NCBI GenBank assembly: GCA_937927415.1
Contig: CALBDS010000054.1
Coordinates: forward strand, 39,345 to 103,344
Direction: 5' to 3'
DNA from: an uncultured Rhodospirillaceae bacterium
Lineage (GTDB): Bacteria; Pseudomonadota; Alphaproteobacteria; Azospirillales; Azospirillaceae
DNA length: 64,000 bases
Shown here: positions 7,931-16,161 of the stretch, in pieces
Numbering within the stretch: position 1 is the first letter of the stretch
How the letters are laid out: each line of letters opens with the position of its first letter
Translations under genes and position numbers: made by a program
Notes under the pieces: model-generated
What the model was told of the DNA's origin: nothing
The model's input: only the letters and a program-made list of their open reading frames with translations
The model's database searches: none

Positions 7931-10327
7931 TTAAGCGCGCAGGCTGCCGCCCGTCGCCTTCACCACGGCGGCGACGATCTTCTGCCCGATGGCCTCAATG
8001 TCCTGCTCGGTCAGGGTGGCGGTGGCGGGCTGCAGGGTGACGTTGATGCCCACCGACTTGCGGCCTTCACCCACCCCGGCGCCCTCGTAGATGTCGAAGA
8101 CGCCGACACCGGCGATCAGCGCCTTGTCGGCCCCCTTGACCGCGCGGACGATGCGGTCGGCTTCCACCGCGCGATCCACCACGAAGGCGAAGTCGCGTTC
8201 CACCGGCTGGAAGGCCGACAGGGTGAGCAGCGGCTTGGCGGTGCCGCCCTTCTTCTTGGGCGCCGGCACCTTGTCGAGGAAGACCTCGAACGCCACCACC
8301 GGTCCCTTGACCTTCAGGGCATCCAGGATCGACGGGTGCACCTCCCCGAACCAGCCCAGGACCGTGGGGCCGAGCCGCAGCGTGCCCGACCGGCCCGGAT
8401 GGTACCAGCCCGGCGCGTCGGTGGTGATCTGCAGGTTGCCGGCGGGGGCACCGGCGGCGTCCAGCACCGCCAGGGCATCGGCCTTGGCATCGTAGGCATC
8501 GACGGCCCGCTCTTTTTCCGCCCAATGGCGGGGCACCGCGTTGCCGGCGCGCACACCGCCGGCAATCTGGTCCTGCCCGTCCGGTTCCGGCGTACGGTAG
8601 GCCGGGCCGACCTCGAACAGGCCGACGTCGGCGAAGCCGCGGTCGGCGTTGCGGCCCGCCGCCTGGATCAGGTTGGGCAGCACCGACGGGCGCATAACCG
8701 TCAGGTCGCTGGAGATGGGGTTGACCAGAACCAGCCCGTCATGGGCCGCCCCGAACAGCCCCGCCACCTCGGTGGACAGGAACGACCACGTGACCGCTTC
8801 CGACAAACCGCGGGCGGCCAGCGCCCGGCGGGCGGTGACGGTGCGGCGCTGGCGCGCGTCCACCGCCGGCTTGGTCACCGTGCCGGCCCGGTCCATGGGC
8901 GTGGCGGGGATGAAATCGTAGCCGTGGACGCGCAGTATCTCTTCCACCAGATCCGCTTCGCCGTAGATGTCGGCGCGCCACGACGGCGGCACCACGGCGA
9001 AGGTGCCGTCGGCGTTCGGGGTCAGGACGCAGCCCAGATCGGCCAGGATGCGCGCCTGATCGTCCACGGCCAGGTCGATGCCGCCCAGGGCCTTCTGGCG
9101 GGTGGGACGCAGGGTGATGGTGCGCCGCCATTCCGGCACCGCCCCGGCGAACACCAGTTCCGACGCCTCGCCGCCGCACAGCTCCAGGATCAGGCGGGAC
9201 GCCATCTCGATGCCCGCGACCACCGCTTCGGGGTCCACGCCGCGCTCCAGACGGTAGCGCGCATCGGAATCGATGCCCAACCGCCGCCCGGTCGCCGCAA
9301 CCCGCAGCGGATCGAACAGCGCCGCTTCCAGGAACACCGTGGTGGTCTCCTCGGTGCAGCCGGACGGCTCGCCGCCGATGATGCCGCCCAACGCCTCCGC
9401 CCCGGCATCGTCGGCGATCACCACCATGGTGTCGTCGAGCGCGTATTCCTTGCCGTTCAGCGCCTTCAGCGTCTCACCCGCGCGGCCCATGCGGACCACG
9501 ATGTTGCCCGTCACCTTGTCGGCGTCGAAGGCGTGCAGCGGACGGGCCACGTCGAAGGTCACCAGATTGGTGATGTCCACCAGCGCCGAGATGGGGCGCA
9601 GGCCGATGGCGCGCAGCTTGTCCTGCAGCCACTTCGGGCTGGGGCCGTTCTTCACGCCGCGGAAGGTGCGTCCGACATAGTACGGGCAGCCCGGCGTTTC
9701 GGTGGTCACGGTGATCGGCGACGGGAAGGTGCCCGGCACCGGATCGGCGGCCAGCGGCTTCAGCTTGCCCAGCCCGGCGGCGGCCAGATCGCGGGCCACC
9801 CCGCGCACCCCGGCGCAATCGGCGCGGTCGGGGGTCAGCGCGATGTCGATCACCGGGTCGCCCAGCCCCATGTAATCGGCGAACGACGCGCCGACCGGCG
9901 CATCCTCGGGCAGTTCGATGATGCCGTTGTGCTCGTCGGACAGCTCAAGCTCCCGTTCCGAGCACATCATGCCGTTGGATTCGACGCCACGGATGACGCC
10001 CTTCTTCAGCACCATGCCCGAGGCGGGAACGGTGGTGCCCACCGGCGCGAAGCACACCTTGATGCCGGCCCGCGCGTTGGGGGCGCCGCACACCACCTGC
10101 AGCGGTGCTGCACCGTCGCCGGTGTCCACCATGCAGACGCGCAGCTTGTCGGCGTCGGGGTGCTTTTCGGCGGAAACGACCTGCGCGATGCGGAAGGGGG
10201 CCAGCGCCTTCGCCCGGTCCTCGATCCCCTCCACCTCCAACCCCAGCATGGTCAGGCGGCGGGAGATCTCGTCCAGCGAGGCATCGGTTTCCAGGTGCTC
10301 TTTCAACCAGGACAGCGTGAACTTCAT
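7931..10327 (-). CDS. pheT: Phenylalanine-tRNA ligase beta subunit
   Basis: A 798-residue protein, normal for bacterial PheT. Domains in order: N-terminal MKFTLSWLKEHL start region, tRNA-binding OB fold (about 40-150), B3/B4 editing domain (about 210-380), B5 domain, a class II synthetase-like core, and the C-terminal FDX-ACB anticodon-binding domain (about 705-798, KPLLTLSAFQPVERDFAF). With PheS it forms the alpha2-beta2 enzyme that charges tRNA-Phe in the cytoplasm and hydrolyses mischarged Tyr-tRNA. It follows pheS by 15 bases, so the two are co-transcribed. Confidence 0.98.
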   Translation of the reverse strand: MKFTLSWLKEHLETDASLDEISRRLTMLGLEVEGIEDRAKALAPFRIAQVVSAEKHPDADKLRVCMVDTGDGAAPLQVVCGAPNARAGIKVCFAPVGTTVPASGMVLKKGVIRGVESNGMMCSERELELSDEHNGIIELPEDAPVGASFADYMGLGDPVIDIALTPDRADCAGVRGVARDLAAAGLGKLKPLAADPVPGTFPSPITVTTETPGCPYYVGRTFRGVKNGPSPKWLQDKLRAIGLRPISALVDITNLVTFDVARPLHAFDADKVTGNIVVRMGRAGETLKALNGKEYALDDTMVVIADDAGAEALGGIIGGEPSGCTEETTTVFLEAALFDPLRVAATGRRLGIDSDARYRLERGVDPEAVVAGIEMASRLILELCGGEASELVFAGAVPEWRRTITLRPTRQKALGGIDLAVDDQARILADLGCVLTPNADGTFAVVPPSWRADIYGEADLVEEILRVHGYDFIPATPMDRAGTVTKPAVDARQRRTVTARRALAARGLSEAVTWSFLSTEVAGLFGAAHDGLVLVNPISSDLTVMRPSVLPNLIQAAGRNADRGFADVGLFEVGPAYRTPEPDGQDQIAGGVRAGNAVPRHWAEKERAVDAYDAKADALAVLDAAGAPAGNLQITTDAPGWYHPGRSGTLRLGPTVLGWFGEVHPSILDALKVKGPVVAFEVFLDKVPAPKKKGGTAKPLLTLSAFQPVERDFAFVVDRAVEADRIVRAVKGADKALIAGVGVFDIYEGAGVGEGRKSVGINVTLQPATATLTEQDIEAIGQKIVAAVVKATGGSLRA

Positions 10328-10342
10328 GGGTCCGGTCCTTCC

Positions 10343-11410
10343 TTACCGCGTCAGGCCATGGGCCAGCGAGGGCACGTCCAGCGGCACGAAGCCGTAATGC
10401 TTGAGCCAGCGCAAATCCGCCTCGAAGAAGGTGCGCAGGTCGGGGATGCCGTACTTCAGCATGGCGATGCGCTCGATCCCCATGCCAAAGGCGAAGCCCT
10501 GGTACTTGGTCGAATCGACGCCGCAGGCTTCCAGCACGTTCGGGTGCACCATGCCGCAGCCGAGAATCTCCAGCCAGTCGCCGAAGTTGCCCAGCTTCAG
10601 CTCGCCGCCCTTGCGCAAGCACCCGATGTCCACCTCCGCCGACGGTTCGGTGAAGGGGAAGAAGCTGGGGCGGAAGCGCAGCGGCAGATCGTCCACATCG
10701 AAGAACGCGCGGCAGAAATCGATCAGGCAGCCCTTCAGGTGACCCATGTTGGTCGTCTCGTCGATGACCAGCCCCTCCACCTGATGGAACATCGGCGTGT
10801 GGGTCATGTCATAGTCGGAGCGGAAGGTCCGGCCGGGAATGATGACGCGGATCGGCGGCTTCTTCTTCAGCATGGTGCGCACCTGCACCGGGCTGGTGTG
10901 GGTGCGCAGCAGCATCTTCCGCCCGTCCGCCGCGTCGGGCAGATAGAAGGTGTCGTGCATGTCGCGCGCCGGGTGGCCCACGGGGAAGTTCAGCGCCGTG
11001 AAATTATGAAAATCATCTTCGATGTCGGGGCCGTCGGCCACCGTGAAGCCCATCTCGGCGAAGATGGCGACAATCTCGTCGATGGTCTGGCTGATGGGGT
11101 GGATGCGGCCTTCGGTTTCGGGGCGCACCGGCAGCGTCACGTCGATGCGCTCGGCCTCCAGCTTCTTCGCCAAGTGTGCGGCGGCCAGATCGGCCTTGCG
11201 GGCGTCGAGAGCCGCGGCGATCTCGTCTTTGAGCGCGTTCAGCGCCTGGCCGCGGGCCTTCTTCTCCTCGGGCGACAGGGCGCCCAGTTCCTTCATCAGG
11301 CCGGTGATGCGGCCCTTCTTGCCCAGAGCGGTGACGCGGATCTCGTCCAGCGCCGCCAGATCGGCGGCGGATGCCACCTGGGACAACAGTTCTTCTTTCA
11401 GCGCGTCCAT
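10343..11410 (-). CDS. pheS: Phenylalanine-tRNA ligase alpha subunit
   Basis: A 355-residue class II aminoacyl-tRNA synthetase subunit. It has an N-terminal coiled-coil region (about 1-90) that contacts tRNA, then the catalytic core with the motif-2-like FHQVEGLVIDE and the FRPSFFPFTEPSAEVD signature. It carries the active site for Phe activation and works with PheT. The start is ATG 11410; the frame runs further upstream, but that extension is only the terminator region read as codons. A terminator separates it from rplT, so it probably has its own promoter or is reached by read-through. Confidence 0.97.
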   Translation of the reverse strand: MDALKEELLSQVASAADLAALDEIRVTALGKKGRITGLMKELGALSPEEKKARGQALNALKDEIAAALDARKADLAAAHLAKKLEAERIDVTLPVRPETEGRIHPISQTIDEIVAIFAEMGFTVADGPDIEDDFHNFTALNFPVGHPARDMHDTFYLPDAADGRKMLLRTHTSPVQVRTMLKKKPPIRVIIPGRTFRSDYDMTHTPMFHQVEGLVIDETTNMGHLKGCLIDFCRAFFDVDDLPLRFRPSFFPFTEPSAEVDIGCLRKGGELKLGNFGDWLEILGCGMVHPNVLEACGVDSTKYQGFAFGMGIERIAMLKYGIPDLRTFFEADLRWLKHYGFVPLDVPSLAHGLTR

Positions 11411-11427
11411 TTTTTTCGCTCCGCGGG

Positions 11428-11447
11428 CCAGGGACGTGAGCCCCTGG
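11428..11447. repeat. Small hairpin in the pheS leader
   Basis: CCAGGG (11428-11433) and CCCTGG (11442-11447) can pair across an 8-base loop, just ahead of pheS on the minus strand. It may be a REP-like remnant or affect pheST leader folding; no leader peptide rich in Phe codons was seen. Confidence 0.35.
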
Positions 11448-11470
11448 ACCCCATCTGGAAAAACAAAAAA

Positions 11471-11500
11471 GGGAGCCGGTCCCGTGCAGGACCGGCTCCC
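11471..11500 (-). terminator. Intrinsic terminator between rplT and pheS
   Basis: Perfect 12-bp arms GGGAGCCGGTCC (11471-11482) and GGACCGGCTCCC (11489-11500) with a 6-base loop. The A-run just before it on the plus strand becomes a T-run after the hairpin on the minus strand, as expected for rplT termination. A TTTTCTT tract on the other side means it could work in both directions. Confidence 0.9.
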
Positions 11501-11534
11501 TTTTCTTGTCTGGCGCTTGAACCCCGAAGGGGGA

Positions 11535-11903
11535 TCAGGCGGCCTTGTTGGCGAGCGCGGCCTGGACCTTTTCGACCAGGGCCTTAAACGCCTCCGGCTC
11601 ACGGGCGGCCAGATCCGACAGCACCTTGCGGTCCACGTCGATGCCGGCGATCTTCACGCCGTTCATGAAACGGGAGTAGGTCAGGCCATACTGACGCACG
11701 CCGGCGTTGATGCGCTGGATCCACAGGCCGCGGAACGCACGCTTCTTGTTGCGGCGGTCGCGGTAGGCGTACCGAAGGGCCTTTTCGACCTTTTCGATCG
11801 CAATGCGGAAGTTCTTGGAATTACGGCCCCGATAGCCCTTGGCGAGCTTCAGGATCTTGCGGTGACGGGCGTGGGTGGTGACGCCGCGCTTAACACGAGC
11901 CAT
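11535..11903 (-). CDS. rplT: 50S ribosomal protein L20
   Basis: A 122-residue basic protein with the L20 signature: MARVKRGVTTHARHRKILK, RGRNSKNFRIAIEKVEKAL and RNKKRAFRGLWIQRINAG. It binds 23S rRNA early in large-subunit assembly and, in several bacteria, represses its own operon by binding leader RNA. It follows rpmI by 39 bases in one operon. Length and conserved blocks match the family completely. Confidence 0.98.
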   Translation of the reverse strand: MARVKRGVTTHARHRKILKLAKGYRGRNSKNFRIAIEKVEKALRYAYRDRRNKKRAFRGLWIQRINAGVRQYGLTYSRFMNGVKIAGIDVDRKVLSDLAAREPEAFKALVEKVQAALANKAA

Positions 11904-11942
11904 GGTTCTATCCCCTCAATACCAGTAAAGGCGCGCGCCGGA

Positions 11943-12143
11943 TCAGGCGTTGCGCAGCCAGTTCTTCAGAACGATGCGCGCGTCGGGTTCGGACAGGGTC
12001 ATCATCCCGCGGGCGGACCGCTTCATGTCGGGGGACTTGTGCTCCAGGCAGTGGCGCTTGTTGGCAGCACCGGCGCGCACCTTGCGGCCCGCGGTCACCT
12101 TGAAACGCTTCTTGGCGCCGCTCTTCGTCTTCAACTTGGGCAT
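11943..12143 (-). CDS. rpmI: 50S ribosomal protein L35
   Basis: A 66-residue basic protein beginning MPKLKTKSGAKKRFKVT and containing HKSPDMKRSARGM, both typical of L35. It is the first gene of the rpmI-rplT unit. In most bacteria infC (initiation factor IF-3) lies directly upstream, but here the next gene upstream on the strand is a MarR-like regulator, so infC has been separated. The 144 bases upstream carry G/C-rich inverted sequence that could form the leader. Confidence 0.97.
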   Translation of the reverse strand: MPKLKTKSGAKKRFKVTAGRKVRAGAANKRHCLEHKSPDMKRSARGMMTLSEPDARIVLKNWLRNA

Positions 12144-12287
12144 TTTCGGTCCTCAAGTCTGGGGTCATTACGGGGCGGTTGGGCATGCCCCGGGCATTCG
12201 GCCCGGCCTCGCCGCCCGTGGAAGGGCTGGTTTATACGCGCTGGACACGGTTTGCGCAAGAGCGATACGGGCTTCGCGGAACGCCGG

Positions 12288-12716
12288 TCAGGCAGACCGC
12301 ACGCGCCGCGGCTCCAGCGCCGGTGCCGCCGTGTCGGCGGACTTGGCCGGTTCCCCGTTCTGGGGCCGGGGGGCATCGCTGACGATGGCGCGCAGGCTGT
12401 CGATGAAGCCGCGCCCCTTGTCGGTCAGCGTCACCACCTTGCGGCGGCGCTCGCGGGGGTCTTCCTGGGCCTGCACCAGATCGAACCCGGCCTTGCCGAA
12501 CGAATGCCAGCGGCTGAGAGCCGCGACGTTGCGGGAGGCCGAGGATTGCGCAATGCCGAGACGTTCCGCCAGCTCGCCGATGGACATCCCTTCGTTCTGC
12601 GCGATCGTGATGAACGACAGCGCGTATTGAATGGGCAGATCGGGGTCGAGAGTGCGGAACGCCTCGAGCACGCGCGCGACGGTCAGCACCGCATCAGGGC
12701 GGGCGCGGGCCGGCAT
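12288..12716 (-). CDS. MarR-family winged-helix regulator
   Basis: A 142-residue protein with the MarR-type winged helix: MSIGELAERLGIAQSSASRN as the recognition region, and a wing with DPRERRRKVVTLTDKGRGF. The last 25 residues are a low-complexity tail. ATG 12716 is preferred to a TTG seven codons earlier because GGAGGG lies 7 bases before it. MarR proteins are dimeric repressors, often of neighbouring genes. The nearest candidate is the small gene whose 3' end overlaps its start by 23 bases; the target is not otherwise evident. Confidence 0.85.
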   Translation of the reverse strand: MPARARPDAVLTVARVLEAFRTLDPDLPIQYALSFITIAQNEGMSIGELAERLGIAQSSASRNVAALSRWHSFGKAGFDLVQAQEDPRERRRKVVTLTDKGRGFIDSLRAIVSDAPRPQNGEPAKSADTAAPALEPRRVRSA

Positions 12717-12909
12717 CAGAAAGCCCTCCGGGGACAAGCCGCGGCGGCGGCGCCCAACGGGCTGGCGTGTGAATGATGTTCAGGCGTCCGATCCATACGA
12801 CGAACTCCCCGTTCTCCCGCCGGACGGCGACCGTGGTCCCACCCGGACGTGCCCAACGGGCATATTCAGCAAACAGACGATGACCGAACAGGTTCACATA
12901 GACACTCAT
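12694..12909 (-). CDS. Small hypothetical protein upstream of the MarR gene
   Basis: A 71-residue frame starting MSVYVNLFGHRLFAEYARW, preceded by GGGAGAGGG about 4 bases before ATG. The first 48 residues look like a folded domain (GGTTVAVRRENGEFVVWIG suggests beta strands); the rest is Pro/Arg-rich. Its end overlaps the start of the MarR gene, which suggests coupled translation. No family recognised; the main evidence is the ribosome site and the plausible composition. Confidence 0.5.
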   Translation of the reverse strand: MSVYVNLFGHRLFAEYARWARPGGTTVAVRRENGEFVVWIGRLNIIHTPARWAPPPRLVPGGLSDAGPRPP

Positions 12910-13108
12910 AACACCCTCTCCCATACGACGATTCACCGGAACAGCCCGCGGTCTTGGGCGGTGCGATGTGCCAGGCGGTGCGGCGTACCGCCGGCGGGGC
13001 GGCTCGATGGTTTCGGGTGGCAAAAGTCTGTTTCATGATCTCTCTCCTGTGATGAACATGCCGGGCGGGGGCGGGGCCGCCGTCCGGGCGGGTTTCAGGT
13101 ATCGCCCG

Positions 13109-13342
13109 TCAGCGGAACGCGGGCAAGCGGCAATAGATGCGGATATCCGCCGGCCCCCGGCTCTGCAGCGAATCGGCAACAGGGGAACCGAAAGCGGACG
13201 GGGCGAGCCCGTCGGTCCCCAGACCGATGTCGCGGCGCAGATGGGGGGACAACGTTTCCGCCGGGAACAGGGCCGGAGTGACGGGCCGGTCGGGCGGACG
13301 CCCGGACAGCCACCGCGTCTTCCACGCGGACCAGAAAGACAT
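13109..13342 (-). CDS. Small DUF1127-like protein
   Basis: A 77-residue protein with a very good ribosome site (GGGAGGT, 7 bases before ATG 13342). It contains LSPHLRRDIGLGTDG, which matches the usual DUF1127/YjiS core (a leucine-rich helix followed by RDIGL). DUF1127 proteins are small, basic, often stress-linked and may act on RNA or phosphate control in alphaproteobacteria; most are shorter, so the C-terminal 35 residues are an extension. The upstream region holds the palindrome CCGATATCGG at 13399-13408. Confidence 0.6.
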   Translation of the reverse strand: MSFWSAWKTRWLSGRPPDRPVTPALFPAETLSPHLRRDIGLGTDGLAPSAFGSPVADSLQSRGPADIRIYCRLPAFR

Positions 13343-13590
13343 GGGGAAAACCTCCCGATGAGAAAAACCACAGACAAAAGACTGCACCCGCAATATATCC
13401 GATATCGGGATGTTTTCGTCAACGGCAAAGCCGCCCGCGGCACTCCGACCGGCAGCGCATGGGTTATCGAGGCCCCGCGTGTGCGTGGAAATCGCCGCTT
13501 GCCGCGCCGCAGACCGGGGCAATGGCGGAATAGCTGTTGTCTTGTCCGGGGCCGTACGGTAGAAACGGACAGCCTCAAGGCAGCCGATGT

Positions 13591-13677
13591 GCGGGCGTGG
13601 CGGAATTGGTAGACGCAGCGGACTCAAAATCCGCCGTCCTTACGGATATGTCGGTTCGAGTCCGACCGCCCGCACCA
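13591..13677 (+). tRNA. tRNA-Leu, anticodon CAA
   Basis: An 87-base cloverleaf. The 7-bp acceptor stem GCGGGCG (13591-13597) pairs with CGCCCGC (13667-13673), then discriminator A and an encoded CCA. The anticodon stem GCGGA/TCCGC closes loop CTCAAAA, giving anticodon CAA. A long variable arm (about 15 bases) marks it as a class II tRNA, and the T arm has GGTTCGAGTCC. It decodes UUG. Confidence 0.97.
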
Positions 13678-13712
13678 TCTTACCCAGGCATGATCCTGTT
13701 GGCCTGGGCATC

Positions 13713-14681
13713 CTATTCGACGACAGCCAGCCGGCTTTTGAAAAACGCCACCGTTTCGGCATTGAACTGACGGTGAAACGCCGTGCGGTCGAACCCCGGC
13801 GCGTCGGTGCACAGCTCCGGCAGGGACCGGGCCAGCGGCGGCGGACAGGGGGCGAGAAACGCGAAATGGCCGGCACCCGCCACCACGCGGGACTCATGCC
13901 CCGCCGGCAGGTTCTCATCGAGCGTTGCACTGTCCTGCGGGGTGACACCATCGCCGCCATGCTCGGACAACCACAAAAGCACCGGCACCCGAATGGCGCC
14001 AAGCGTGGCCGCCGGGAAGAACAGCGCCAGCGGGTCGGCAATCACGGCCGCCCTGATCCGCGGATCATGGGTCAGCGGTGCCGCCGCCTCGGTGCGGGCA
14101 CGGCGCTGCGCGCACCAGGGTGACCGCGGATCACAGTCCGGCGCCGCCCAGCCGGGTGTGGCGCCGATCAGCACCAGCCCGGTGTAACCGCCCCGCGAGA
14201 AGCCGAAGAAGCCGATGCGTCCGGGGTCGATGTGCGCCGCCAGCGGCGACGGGCCGACCAGATGATCGATCAGGCGCCGGATATCGGCCGGTCGCCGGAC
14301 CATCACCGCCACGTCCCGGGCCTGGCTGAGGTCGCGGGCGGTGTCGCCCGGATGATTGATCGCAGCGACCATGAAACCGGCGTCGGCCAGCGCCTCGGCG
14401 GTGTCGTAATGCCCGGCGGCGGTCCCGCCATGACCATGGGAGAAAACGATCAGCGGTTTCCGGCCGTCGGGAATCGGGCAGTCCCGCGTGCCGGGCAGAG
14501 GAAAGGAACCGCCCAGCGCAACCGGGGCCGGCGCTTCGGCGCAGGGTGACCAAACGATCCCCGTCAGCGCCGGCCCGTCCGCGTCGGCGGGAATGTCGAT
14601 GGTGCGCAGACCGGCGGCCTGGAGAGTGCCGGCGGCAAGGCACAGGGCCATGGCGGCCAGGGAGCGGTGGAAGCGGATCAT
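13713..14681 (-). CDS. Exported alpha/beta hydrolase (dienelactone-hydrolase-like)
   Basis: A 322-residue protein. ATG 14681 with GGAG about 6 bases upstream gives a clear signal peptide (MIRFHRSLAAMALCLAAG, cleavage near LQAAG). The body is an alpha/beta hydrolase: strand-turn PLIVFSHGHGG, nucleophile motif GFSRGG with Ser, an acid in the VPVLLWLSEHGGD region, and a late His in AGHFAFLAPC. The fold and layout match the predicted dienelactone-hydrolase or platelet-activating-factor-acetylhydrolase-like group. It should act in the periplasm on an ester or lactone; the substrate is unknown. Confidence 0.8.
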   Translation of the reverse strand: MIRFHRSLAAMALCLAAGTLQAAGLRTIDIPADADGPALTGIVWSPCAEAPAPVALGGSFPLPGTRDCPIPDGRKPLIVFSHGHGGTAAGHYDTAEALADAGFMVAAINHPGDTARDLSQARDVAVMVRRPADIRRLIDHLVGPSPLAAHIDPGRIGFFGFSRGGYTGLVLIGATPGWAAPDCDPRSPWCAQRRARTEAAAPLTHDPRIRAAVIADPLALFFPAATLGAIRVPVLLWLSEHGGDGVTPQDSATLDENLPAGHESRVVAGAGHFAFLAPCPPPLARSLPELCTDAPGFDRTAFHRQFNAETVAFFKSRLAVVE

Positions 14682-14897
14682 GGAATCTCCGAAGAGGAGG
14701 GAGCGGATCGAGGCTTGCACCCCGAAAAGCAGCTTCCGTGCCAGCTTGAGCGGCACACCTCAGGCCCTTGTTTTCCAAGGGGTTGATCCCGTGCGGCGAC
14801 CATTCCTTCGCCACGGACTTCGCACACTTCGCCACACTATGGCGGTTTTCGCCACCCGTCGCGGCAATGGCCACTGCCCGGTGCCGCGGTGGCGCGG

Positions 14898-14959
14898 TTG
14901 ACTGGAACAACCATAACCTGTATAAACTCTTCAGAACTTTCGAAGATATAACCTTCGAA
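14898..14959 (+). promoter_or_regulatory. Sigma70-like promoter with twin TTCGAA sites
   Basis: TTGACT (14898-14903) and TATAAA (14921-14926) are spaced by exactly 17 bases, unusually close to consensus for this GC-rich window. Just downstream, where +10 to +30 would fall, two TTCGAA palindromes lie at 14939-14944 and 14954-14959, 15 bases apart centre to centre. A repressor could bind there. The transcript would run into the cation diffusion facilitator gene after a leader of about 275 bases, in which I see no convincing gene. The rest of 14682-15210 shows nothing further. Confidence 0.6.
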
Positions 14960-15210
14960 GACATGGCCCGTGCGATGCCGGTGTCTTGGAACCACTGAGA
15001 GACGCGATCTTCATTCCACCCTGACAGATCCTGCCGACCGGCAGCGTGACGACAGCCGCTTCCCAAACAGGGCACCCCCACGCCCGGAAGCACTGATCGT
15101 TCCGTCCGTCCCTCTTTTTTGCGGATATCCGACAGCCATTCGCCCATGACCGGCCCAGCGCCGGCACGGGGGAAGAGCGGCTGCGGTCCGCCCAAGCGCA
15201 CGGCGATATT

Positions 15211-16137
15211 ATGAGAACAGAACAGAGCGTCCTTCGGCTTTCGGCCACCGTCACGGCCATGCTTGCCGGGTGCGGCATCCTTTTCGGTGTGCTGTCCGGC
15301 TCCGCCGCCATCATTTTCGACGGCATCTATTCGCTGATCGATGTCAGCATGACCGTCCTGGCGCTGCTGGTGGCCAAGCTGATCGCATCGGCCGCGGCCG
15401 CCGGCCCGGTGCGCAGCAAGCTGGTGGAACGCTTCACCATGGGGTTCTGGCATCTGGAACCGATGGTGCTGGGCCTCAACGGCACTCTGCTGATGGGGGC
15501 GGCGGTCTATGCCCTTGTCAACGCCGTCGAAAGCCTGCTGACCGGCGGGCGGACGCTGGCTTTCGGCCCGGCCATTCTCTATGCGGGCGTGACCGTCCTG
15601 GCCGCCGCCGGGATGGCGGTGTTCGACACCCGCGTCAACCGCAGCCTCGGGTCCCATTTCCTGGCGCTGGATGCAAAGGCATGGATGATGTCGGCGGCCT
15701 TGTCCGCGGCCCTGCTCGCCGCCTTCCTGTTCGGCGCCCTGATCCAGGGCACCCGGCTGGCGTGGCTTTCGCCCTACATCGATCCGGCCGTGCTGGCGGC
15801 CGTCTGTCTGGTGGTGATCCCGATGCCGGCGGGCACGGTCCGGCAGGCCTTGGCCGACATTCTGCTGGTCACCCCGGCCGATCTGATGGATCAGGTCGAT
15901 CGGGTCGCGCAGGCGGTGGTGGACCGCTACGGCTTCGCCTCCTACCGCGCCTATGTCGCCCGCGTCGGCCGCGGCCGGCAGATCGAGCTTTACTTCATCG
16001 TTCCCGGCGGCTGGCCGGCGAAGCGGCTGGAGGACTGGGACCGCATCCGGGACGACATCGGCCAGGCCATCGGCGGGGAAAGCCCGGACCGCTGGCTGAC
16101 CATCGTGTTCACCACCGATCCGGAATGGGCCTTCTGA
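15211..16137 (+). CDS. Cation diffusion facilitator family transporter
   Basis: A 308-residue protein with about six membrane helices. The metal-site pattern appears as DGIYSLIDV in the second helix (Asp pair) and LALDAKAW in the fifth. The C-terminal 90 residues (VDRYGFASYRAYVARVGRGRQ, VFTTDPEWAF) form the cytoplasmic domain typical of CDF proteins. Members export Zn, Co, Cd, Fe or Mn using the proton gradient; the D-x3-D and D-x3-W variants here do not allow the metal to be named. A strong promoter with possible operators lies upstream, which suggests regulated expression. Confidence 0.82.
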   Translation: MRTEQSVLRLSATVTAMLAGCGILFGVLSGSAAIIFDGIYSLIDVSMTVLALLVAKLIASAAAAGPVRSKLVERFTMGFWHLEPMVLGLNGTLLMGAAVYALVNAVESLLTGGRTLAFGPAILYAGVTVLAAAGMAVFDTRVNRSLGSHFLALDAKAWMMSAALSAALLAAFLFGALIQGTRLAWLSPYIDPAVLAAVCLVVIPMPAGTVRQALADILLVTPADLMDQVDRVAQAVVDRYGFASYRAYVARVGRGRQIELYFIVPGGWPAKRLEDWDRIRDDIGQAIGGESPDRWLTIVFTTDPEWAF

Positions 16138-16161
16138 CCCACCGCGGTCGCACCCTTTTTG

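Noticed and set aside
7904..11587. 1227-residue plus-strand frame over pheT and pheS
   Set aside because: It is opposite two highly conserved synthetase genes and shows the same antisense composition.
13591..13677. tRNA-Leu as an integration site
   Set aside because: No integrase, no repeated 3' tRNA end and no foreign-looking genes nearby.
14768..14998. 76-residue frame MFSKGLIPCGD... before the transporter gene
   Set aside because: No ribosome site, unusual composition, and it spans the promoter and TTCGAA sites.
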